From JAIROC01 sp031553535 (GTDB lineage Bacteria > Bacteroidota > Bacteroidia > Bacteroidales > WCHB1-69), in the NCBI GenBank assembly GCA_031553535.1, contig JAVBLM010000002.1, positions 1-64,000 on the forward strand: DNA of 64,000 nucleotides, given 5' to 3'. Shown piece by piece: positions 35,503-47,500 of the stretch; the first letter of the stretch is position 1, and every line of letters begins with the position of its first letter. A model generated the notes under the pieces. The model ran no database searches, was not told the DNA's origin, and saw only the letters and a list, made by a program, of their open reading frames with translations. Both the position numbers and the translations under genes were made by a program.

Positions 35503-38500
35503 TTATCGTTTGATACTCATCCGCTTTGTAATTCGCTGTCCTTTGAATTCCATCGAATAGACATAAATTCCTGCTGATAAGCTAGAAGTATTGATCTCTA
35601 TACTATTTGTTCCTGATTCCGACTGCACGGACTTATTATACAATAACTGGCCGTTTATACTATAGATACGGAAAATAACTTCACCTGATTCCGGAATGCT
35701 GTAGTTTATCATCGTACTATTATTGGCCGGATTGGGGAAGTTCTGACTCATACTGATTTTTGCCGGTTCGATAGATTCTATACCTACTTTGTAATTTGTA
35801 GTCCGTGTTATCTTTAAGGTATCATCCTGTTGGTAGTTATCCTTTGTTTGTTTTTCGATGAATACGGTAATGTAATATACAGAATCGTTAGGAACAGTAT
35901 ATGGTGTGTTGAACACGTGATGTCCGGGAGATAATGGGGCGATTGTTCCCGGAATAGTTTCCGATATATCTGCTTTGATATTTCCTTTGGAATCTTCTAT
36001 CTGGGCATGTATTCTCACGCCGGAGAAAGATGTAACGTCACTTTTGTTTTCCAATGTTACCTCAATGTTGATATTTGTTCCTACAGTATCCGCTTGTCCT
36101 GACGGTTTATCGATACTGATAAGGGCAAGATCATCTGTTTCTACACATTCGGGAACAGCACCTTGTGCATTTGCCAACGCGGAGTCACAAACCAGGTAAC
36201 TAAAAGCTTGAATCTGATATGTGGGACTCCAAGGCACGGTATAGAAATCGGTAAATGTGTACCGGATAGAATCTCCGGGTGCAATCATCGTGATAGTATC
36301 CATTAATATTTCAGAATAAGGAGGATTGGCCTCAGGCGCGTCCACCACTAATATTAATCCGACATTAGATAAATCCATGTTGCCGTTATTCTTAACAACG
36401 ATATCCTGGTATATCTTGGTTCCGGCAATAGCACAATTGGAACCGTTGGATGTAGGTATTATCCTCATATCTAATTTCGGATTGATGGAAATATTGTTTG
36501 TTGTCGTATCATCCAGTCGATTAAAGTCTCCGGCCAAACTGCTGATATAGGCTTTGAAATGATAATCACCCTTGGTAGAGAAGTCGAAATTTTTTACAAT
36601 GGGAATAGTATCTATTTGTAATCCTTCCATTGTTCCGGATAAAGGATAGATAATTTTATTATTGACAACGCCTGTAATATCCAAATGCAATTCCATAGGA
36701 TTGGTAGTGAAGTCGATCTTTTGCCGTGTAGAGTTTTCCAGAACCAGGTTTAGCTCATGTCCTGTCAGGCTGCATACGGAAACATCCGATATTAATAATG
36801 TATCTAATCTTAAGTTTTGACTGGAAGTGACGGTAATCCGGTCGATGTATTGAGTAACATCATTACTACGCGATCTTTCCATTGCTTCAAAGACAAGAAC
36901 CACACATTGGCCCAATGCATACGAAGGAAGGTATTCACTGTATTCTTTCCATCCGTAATAAGTAGGATCGTATTTTGTAAGAGAGAACAGCTTAGTGTAT
37001 GTCGCTCCTCCGTCTACTGTAATCTGCACATCCATATCATCATCGCATTCCACCGTATCATGGAAATACCAGAAAGTTAGTAAAGGATCAATCGTCCTGC
37101 TTAAATCCAATTGACGGGTGGATAGTGTGGCCCATGTTCCCGCAGTCCCGGTAAATGCTAACATTCCGGTTCCGTATGTTGGTTTTACAACTGTATCTGC
37201 ACCTGTTCCTTGAGATATCACTTTCCAGTTATAAGGAGGATTACTGGTTTTGGTGTTAAATTCTATAGGTAGGCCATTGCTGAAATCTTCATCAATAGGG
37301 AGCTCAAATCGGCCTGATATGTAATAACTTATTAGCGTGTCATCATAAATGATATTATCCAGCGGACTATCAATCCATACTTTGATATCGTATGTCCCTG
37401 CTACCATGATAGGGAACATGTCGGTCAACTCTATAATAGAACTTTCTCCGGATAGTAATGTTCCTGAACTAAGTATTGTATCCAGGGTGAATAATTCAGG
37501 ACTGGTTACACGCAGGCTTAAAGAAACATTGTTGACGGCAAAATCATAATCGTTCGTACCCGTATTTGCTAATTCTACATTCACGGATGTATAATCGGGG
37601 GAACACAACATAGAATCAGGTACAAGTTTTTCTATAGATAGAATTCCCAGATTGTACCCGGCATATACTTCGCTGTTCGGGGCGAATTTCAAATAAGTAG
37701 AATCTGTTATAGTCACATCATTGCCTACGGTATCGGCTATATGTAATGAATATATAACTTTGCTTCCATAGTACTGTTGTGGAGTAGATACATTCCAAAC
37801 CATATCTTGGTAATGTGTCATATCCAGCGTGTCATAAAATACAGTATCCTGAATAATAGTTTTGATTGACATCTTCGGCGTATGGATAGTCGCTCCTGTT
37901 CCTTCACGTATTTCCGCATAAACATCGAAAGAAAGTGTGTTGATGGTATCAGCTACCAAAGGATCAACAAAACGAACGATTCCGGTTGTTGAAACAGAAG
38001 CGGAAACAGTATCATTTATTGTTATCGCACTTTGTGCATTGTTGACTGTTTCTATCCAGACTTTTATGTCAAAAGTACTTGCTCCTGAAGCCTTAAAGAA
38101 ATCAATAGCAATGGTGTCAATATCAAAAAGCTGTAATGATGAAGATGCTGTCCATTGGGAAGTTTGTGCTGTTCCCCCATTGATACTCCAACCGAAAGTA
38201 ACTTCATTTATCGTTGTATTTCCAACATTCATGGCTTCAACTTCTATGGCAACAGATTCGTTATTTACTATTTGCGGTTTTAGATTCACGATGGAATTAA
38301 GCGTTAAATCCGTAGTGGGAATGGGTTGTGTATAAGCTCCCATAGCTGTAAGAGCTTCTCTTGTTATCCCGTTTATATCCTTGTCTATATTTGCATACAA
38401 GGGAGCCAGTATTCGTGTATAATCGATTAATTCAAGATTTGCGGTAACATCTACAAAATTCGGTTGTATGCGTACAGATTTTTGGTCGGTAGTTACAATT

Positions 38501-41500
38501 TGTTTCCAGGTGTTCAACGAAGAAACATTTTCTCCTGCATAACCAATGTACTGAGGAGCATAATAATTGTTATAGTTAAGATCCACCTGATTTAATACGG
38601 AAGCTTGTTCAATATAAAGAGGATATGCATTTGATGACATCGTTACTAAATTGTTATTCCGAATTGTCAAGTCGACATCATTGCCATCTATTCGTATTCC
38701 TTTTGATGCTGTATTTCCTCCGATACGAATTGAATTATAAACAATTGTAGCTTTTGACGATTTTACATAAATTCCATAATATGCATCCAGCGTATTATTC
38801 AGTATTATTTCATTATTGCTGATTAGAGCATTGGGATTTCCATTATAATAATTGTAGTAAGACAAATCTATTCCCGAAGAAGCGGTAATACTGTTGCTTT
38901 GCTGTTTAATACGGTTACCTGTAATATTTCCATTACTATAGTATAATTGTATTCCCGACCAGTTGGAAATGATATTGGATGCTCTACTTAGTATCGTATT
39001 GTGTGATATCGCATCAAAATCAGTATAATAAGCATAAATTCCATAACGAGACTGATTGCTGAAAATGTTGCTGTCTAATAGTACATTGGCAGCGTACAAA
39101 CTGTTGTCTATACCTCCATACAACCACAATCCGCAATATCCACCGTCGATGTGGTTATTCCTGATTTGGATATTATCTAAAACTCCTGTTTTTTCTCCTT
39201 TATAAATAACAATATTTCCACTATTTGTTGTTGCGGGATTTGCCAAAATAGCACACCTGTCAATAACAACATTTGTACAGGCACCAATAAATTGAATAGC
39301 ATAATTTGCTTGTATTGCATTTATGGTAATATCCTTGATGGTTATATTCTGATTGCCACCCAAAGTAATTGCGGCTCCGGAAGTTGCCATGAAACGGACT
39401 AATGAAGTATCCGAATTCTCGGATGTTATTGTTAGCGGAAATGTCCCAAATGCTGAAACAACAGAAGCCAGATCAAGGTTTCCTGTGTGGTCTCCGTTTT
39501 TAAATGCAAGTGTGACAGGGCCATCCACGCCGCAACCGTTTACTTTAGTTATGAAATCTTCAACCGTTTTGAAGTATGCACCCGTTAAACCGACTGTATA
39601 CATACCATTTAGAGCTTCATCACATCCATAGAAATCAAAAGTTAACGTATCGTTCAATTGGGAAGAATCTGCTATTGCTTCATTTACCTTGCTTATCCAA
39701 ACTTTGATATGATTCATTCCCGGCTCAGGTCTGATTGTATCCAGGTTTACATTTGCTTCAGCTAAGAAAGCTAATGGGCTAACAGTATATGATTTAACTG
39801 CCTGGGGTATATTATTATAAGAATAATTGATTAATACGGAATCAATATTTGTTATCCCCATGTTTTTTATGGTAAGAACAGGAGTAGATACTTGGTCAAT
39901 AAAATTCAATGGATTGAAAGTAATTTGAGTAAGAGCTACATCCAGATCCAAAGTAGGTAATCCGTATGCACCGATATTGGTATATCTTATTCTTGGTATA
40001 TTATTAATATCATAGGTTACAAGAGGGTTAACCGGACACAAAACGATGGATGTATCTTCCATTTCCAAACTTGTATTTACATCAATAAACTCCGGCTTAA
40101 TATTCACAGAATGGGCGTCCTGTCCTGTTGCAGTTTGTAATTCGTTAAGGTTTTCCCTGTTGCCTCCAGTATAAGCAATATAATTTCCGGTACTATAATA
40201 ATTATTATAATCCAAATCTGTTGCCAATTTCGAAGCCCAATAATTGTGAGATACATAGAGAGGATACCCTTTTTCCGCTGTTGTAGCCGTTACCAACATA
40301 TTGTTTTTTATTGTTGAACGATATCCTGTAGTGTCATTTCCAAGGTCTATACCTCTGGCCTCAACCGTTCCGGCTACATATATAGAGTTATGATACAGGT
40401 CAATATTAGTGGAGCTAATCTCAATTCCAAAAGTATTCCCTGTATTATTCGAAAGGGCAGTGATTTCATTGTTGATAACAAATGCACCTCTGTTTGCTTT
40501 GTAAAGCGGACCTGTTGTGTTTACAGAATTTGCAAACCTTAATCCACGCACATTACCATATCCTTTCATGTTTATTTTGTTGCCGCTTACAGTATCAACC
40601 GTAGAATAATCAGATAAATTCATTCCATATTGTTGATAAGTGACAGAAGTACCACGTGTGGTAATAATATTATTTGAAATACTGCGATAATATCCATAGT
40701 TTATAAGGTATAATGCTGCACCGTAAGCATTGGTAAGTGTATTGTTATTAATTATTATATCTCCTGACATTGCTCCTGGACCTGTACCCGGATAATTAAA
40801 GTATACATTATATGCCCCGCCATCTATCTTATTATTCAAAATACGGATATTATCCAATTTCTTACCGGAATTTGGTTTATTATCATATTCTATAGCTCTT
40901 GAATTTGCCGCTAATCCATCGGGATAGCCTAAAATAGTACATCCGTTGATTTCCACATCCGTACAGTTGCCAACAAGGCTTAGAGTTACATTCTTTCCGT
41001 TTCCGCTTCCATCAAGGGTTATATCCTTTATGGTAATGTGTTCAACATTATTCAGTGTCATTACGGTTGTATTGGGAGAGACAACGATTACATTGGCAGC
41101 ATTGCCTGTTTCGGAAGTAAAAGTAATCCTGTTTGGTGCATTTATTCCGTTGTAACTTGTAATTTCGGATTTCAATGTATGCGTCTCATCAGCCAGTAAA
41201 AAGGTAACGTCTCCATTAATACCGCAATATTGGAGCATTCCTAATGCCGTTTCAATATCATTAATATTTTTCCCCGTTCCAACGGTATATGTTCCATTAA
41301 GCATGCTGTCGCATGCAAATATTACAGATGTCAATGTATCATACTTTGTTTTGGGATCTATAGAATTATTAGGCAGACTTGTAAACAATTTTATTTCTGT
41401 TTGTCCCTGTTTAAGTTCAAACTTTCCTACAGCTACGGTATCGATCTTACCGAATGCAAGGCTTCCAGACCAAGTGTATGGACTAACCAATTCTGTTCCA

Positions 41501-44500
41501 TTAACTGTCCAGGAAATACGTGCTGTTGTTAGTGTGTTTGAACCGGTATTTTGGATTGCTATTTTTACCTCTACGGAATCTTTTGCAGGATAGGTTATAT
41601 TCAAATCTACAAAATATAAAGGAGTAACATCATTTTGTTCATCTATATAATTGTATGCCCCCATGGTAGTAACAGAAGATCGTTGCATTCCTGTAATATC
41701 TTCATATACTCCGGGAACAACAGGGCAGCTCAAATTGGTGCTGTCCAATAATGTCAAATCATTGTTTATGTCTGCATAATCAGGATAAATACTTACAGAA
41801 TGCCGATCTGTTGCAACTTCTTGCTGCCACTGTGCTATAGAAGTAATATCACCTCCCACATATCCTACATAAGCCGGAGCATACATATTGTTATAATCCA
41901 TATTATATTGAGAGATGTTAGATGCACTGTTTATATATATAGGATATGCCGAAGAAGATAACATGGCAATATTGTTATTCTTTACTGTTACCATATTATC
42001 CTGTGTGGAAGCAAATTCAATTCCTATCGCATTAGAATTTCCTGATACATAAAGAGAATTATTTATAACTTTTGCTCGTTTGGAATTATTTATATATATT
42101 GGTCTGGCATTTCCTATCATCATGATTTCGTTGTTTGCCATAAAAACGCTATCCAATCCATTGTATGAGTTGAAATCAGAGATTCTTATACCAGAAGGAT
42201 TATTGATACTATTATCATGTTGGATAATCCTGTTTGCCTGAATGTTTCCATTAACATAACTGGCATTGATTCCGCCCCAATTACTGGAAGAACCGGATAT
42301 TCTGCTTTCTATTACGTTATGGGAAATGCTTGTAAACTTCGAATTAGCTATATCTATAGCAAGAGTAGATTGGTTTGTGAATGTATTGCTGTCTATTGTT
42401 ATATATTCTTCCAAATTGTCTTGATTATCTCCCGGAAAGAATATTCCAGTATAATGTCCGTCAATAAGATTGTTTACTATTTTAACATTTTGTAAAGGAG
42501 TTAAATTATATTGTTTGTTGATAAGAAAATTCATAGTATATTGATCTGAAGTAGGATTTCCCAATATGCGGCAATTACGAACAACAACATTGGTACATGC
42601 ACTTGTAAAATCAATAGCTCTTTGTCCCCCTGTTACATCTATTGTAATACCATCAATTACGAGGTTATTACTGTTTGAAAGGGTTATCGCATTTCCTATC
42701 GATTTGAATATTACATCCTGGTGATTTCCTGTGGTAGATGTAATAGTCAATACATTGTTATTTCCCATCAAGGAAGGTAAATTTGACAAGTCGAGGCTTC
42801 CAAAGAATGTTCCCGGTTCTAATTCCAGTGTTATATTTCCGTCAACACCGCATTTGTTCATTTGGTTGAATGCCGTCAATATATCTGTAAAGAGGCCTGT
42901 TTTTCCAACAATATATGTTCCATTCATTCCTTGCTGAGGACAAACATATACGGATGCTGCAATAGTATCGTCCTGTGGGTAGTTGTCAGTGGTTAAACCC
43001 AAGTCCTTGATATATACACTTATTGTATTTATTCCCGGGGCATATGTTATTTCTCCTAAAGTAATAATTGCACTTTCACTGTTTTGTAAGGAGCCGGACC
43101 ATGTAACGGTTTGATACGATCCATTGTTCAACGACCAATATAAAGTAGCGGTATCCAAAAGCGTAATCCCAGCATTGACAAATACTACTTTCACACTGTC
43201 TTTTGCTCCTGACGTCATTCCTTCTTGCAAGCCTGTTATTTCTTCCAATCTTCCATTGGCAGCATACGGAGAAGAAAGTCCGTGATAGCATCCTAAGGTT
43301 GTTTGCCCTATTCGGATATTTTTCTCGATATCCATGTCAATGCCAGGAATAATATTGCACTCAAAACCGGTATAGTCGGATAATTTTAAATTAACATTAA
43401 CATCAATATAATGAGGTAAACTATCTATTGAATGAATATCTGTCGGAATGGACGCTTTCCATTGTTCCCAGGTTGTTTTAGGTGATCCTGCATATCCGAT
43501 TGAATTGGGAGCATATATGTTGTTATAATCTATATTGTATTGATTTAAATAGTTTGCTGAGGTAATATAAATAGGCTGGCCATTGGTAGAACGTACAACA
43601 ATATTATTATTCTTAATTGTCATTTGTTCATTTTCCTCACTGCTGATATAAATGCCCCGTGATTCTCCCGTTCCGTCTATATAAATGGAATTATGATAAA
43701 TGTTTGCCCGTGCAAAGTTCATATAGATGCCGCAATATCCACCCGTTGTATATAACTTGATTTCATTATTGGCAATCGTTGCGAACGATGAGGCTTTATA
43801 ACGATTGAGGGACGTAGTATAAATTCCCTGGGGTTGTGTAATAGCATTGGTCTGTTGAATGACCCGGTTTCCTGTTATGTTTGCATTACATAGATTTAAA
43901 GACATACCAGACCAAGCCGTTTGTGTATTGGCGGTTCGGCTGTATATGGTATTACCTGAAATACTTTTAAAATTGGTCTGATAAGCCTGTATTCCCGAAA
44001 CACGTTGATTTTTAATAATATTATCCTCTATAGTAATGCCTAATCCGAGATTATAATCCTGTGGAGATGTGTTAGGAATAGCTACTCCGTCATAAAAAAG
44101 AATCCCATAATAACCGCCATTAATTATATTGTTTTTGACACGGATGTCATTAACAATTTTTGTCCCTTCCGGTTTACTGATAGGATTATTTGTATTTGCG
44201 GCAACAATAGTGTCCCCCAGCAAAATACAATTGCTTATTTCGATATTACTGCATGTGTCGATAAACAAAACAGCTGAATACCCCTGCGTAGCATCAATGG
44301 TAATATTTTTTATGGTAACGTTTTTATTGTTTGCCAATACAATACCTGTGCTATTTGTTTTCAAAGTCACATCCGAAGTGTTCCCGGAGGATGAGGTGAT
44401 TACTAAATTATTATTCCCCATTGCAGCCGCAATACGTAGTAAGTCTACATTTCCTTCATAAGTTCCTGTTGACAGGGATAGTGTAATATCTCTGCCGGTT

Positions 44501-47500
44501 CCACATAGCTCTATAGCATGTAATGCATCCCCGATTGTTTTAAAATCATTTCCTGATGCGTTACCTATTGTAATAGTATCTGTAAAAGTACCAGAACAAA
44601 TGTAACCGGAAACTTTAACCGTATCATCATCGGGGTTTCCGTCCTGCAATGAACCTAAATTGGCAATGGAGGCTTCGAGAGTGTATTCTCCTGCAGGTTG
44701 ATATAGTATTTCTCCCAAAGTAACTATTGTCTGATCCCCTGCTGCAAGTTGTCCCGACCATGTTTTTTGAGTGGAAGTATTGTTAAAAGACCAATTGATA
44801 ACAGCATCTGTTATAGGTGTATTGCCGGTATTGATTAATAATACTTTTACAGAATCCCGCTGATTTAGAATCGAACCTTCTTTCAACGCTGTTGCTTTTA
44901 AGCTTGCATTTGCATTGTAAGAAAGTAAACCGTGATAACATCCCATGCTAGTCCAGCTATTACGATTGTTTCCGTCTATATCTTGGGGTACCTTTGCCAG
45001 CGATTTACATTCGAATGCAGTATAATCCGTTAACTTTAACGAGGTTGCACTGTTTACAAAGCCAGGTTTTACCTGAATGGAAAGTGTGTCCCGGATAATT
45101 TGTTTCCATCCTGAATATGTAGCAACAGGGGCTCCTATAAACCCGACAAATGCAGGAGCGTAGTAATTGTTTGCCTCAAAAATATAATTGGCAAGGTTTG
45201 TTGCTTTGATAATATATACCGGGTATCCCGATGCTGTTGTTATATTATTGTTTTTCAGATGCACAATATTGCTTACGTGATCGTTAGTATAAACTCCTCT
45301 GATAGCATCCGTGCCGGATACATAGATGGAATTCTGCATAACGAAAGCACGGATACTGTACAAGTATAACCCTGTAGTATTGGCATTTGTGCCATATATA
45401 ATCACTTCATTATTGGCTATCAATGCCGTATCAACAGTTGAATACCAATTTAGGGAAGAACAATGAATACCATAAGATGTTGCTATCGAATTACTGCGTT
45501 GAATAATTCTATTATTCAAAATATTCCCATTTGTAACAGATGTTCGTATTCCATACCAAGTAGAACCTATGTTTGCCGAACGGCTATATATTGTGTTATT
45601 TGAAACACTATTGAATTTTCCATAAAATAAATACATTCCATGTTCCGACTGTTCACTGATCTCATTACTGTCAATAACAATATTCGTCCCGACAACATTA
45701 TTTCCTGTTCCGGCATAAAAATAAATACCATATCGTCCTCCGGTTATATTATTATTTGTAAAACGGATATTATCTACTAGTCCGCCACTTGCTTTGTAAA
45801 TGCCCCCGCTTGCTGAGCTTGAACTACCTGTAAGATTGGTAAAAATATTACAGTTGTTAATTACAATATTTGTACAGGCAACAGCAGTAAATTGAATAGC
45901 ATACGCAGTAAGATGGGCAACATCAACAGTAATATTCTCCAATATGATATTATTACTGTTTGCTATTGTTATTCCTACTCCTGATGCAGGTCGAATAATG
46001 GTTTTATTTTTATCATTGCGTAATGATGTTATAGTCAAGATATGACTTCCCATATACTCCTGTATGTTGGAAAGATTTATATTCTCAACATATATTCCTG
46101 TATCCAAAGCAAGTGAAACGTCTCCTGTCGGGTTACAAAGTTTTAAAACGGAAATGGCTTCACTTATCGTCTTGAAAGTGGCTCCATTTTTTCCAACAGT
46201 ATATGTTCCTGATCGTTGTCCGGGGCATCCATAAGAAATAAAGGTTAATCTATCATCAAATGTAATGGGATCAATCCTGCCATTTGGATTGCTTACCCAA
46301 ACTATAATAGTGTCATAACCGCTTACTTTAGGAGTATAATTACCCAATGTATCGGTGTATTCAAAATCTGGTAATAGAGCTGTAGCATTCCATGTTTTCA
46401 TTTGAGGTGTTTGACTATTAACCTGCCAATGAATATCTACGGAATGAAGGATGGAATCTCCCTTGTTGCGGAATGTTACAATAATAGGTGTTGTTTGCCC
46501 TCCTGCTATTGCATCCTGATTGGGAGAATTAATGTCTGTTAATGCAACCGATACGGAATCGTAGCTTGTTCCATTATTCATACCAAAACGCATTACTCCG
46601 GGGGCATCGGAAGTAGAAATATTGCTTCCGTAGCCATGTACAAGTCTACCTGTATTGGCTGTGCCGCTTCTCATTGTCCAATTAACAGCGTTACTTCCCG
46701 AACTTGCTCCCGTATAGTCTTCAAAAAAGATCAACAAATTTTCCCCTGCCTGTAAAGTAAAAGGGGTGGATAAGGTTACTTCATTCCATTGCATTTTTGT
46801 GGTTACAGTTCCATCATATACCAATATTGCCCCATTTGTTACTGGATTTATATATGTAGCTTGATTATTTGCTGTCATAGCGGTAGCTTGCATATAAATT
46901 CTTATTTTTCTTGTATAAGTATAATTGCTTGAGCGATTATACCAAGCTAATTTTGCTATAATAGTAGACATGTTTGTGTTTCCAAGTTCCGTATTAAAAC
47001 ATAATGTACGGCTCCAACTTGTTGCCTGATTCGTGCGAAAAATAGAAGCTGCAAAACCGGATCCGCTTACTGTATCGTTAGGAGATAAATGAACATAGTT
47101 TGTTATCAAAACTGCTGTAGAAGGCACAATGGTATACGCCGCACGTACTGTAGCATTATTTCCTGTAGCATCCTTTCCTGTAATGGAATATAGTACGGAA
47201 GAACCTATTGGAAACTGAGGAATCGTTCCCCTCCACAAAGAATCTCCCACTACGCGAGTCATTAAAGAAGAATCTGTGGTTGTTTGTCCATTATATGTAT
47301 AGGTATATTTCAACCAGGGAGTTTGTATTGCTGCTTGAGTAGATGTTTTAACTCTTGCATTAATTGTATAAGGTCCTGTGCTGGAGACAGTATCTTGTAC
47401 AAAAGGGGATATTAATTCTACAATAGGAGGAGTAACATCATAGGTAGCGGCAACAATTTCAAAGTTATCCAGTAACCATCCATAAGAAATCTGGGTACCG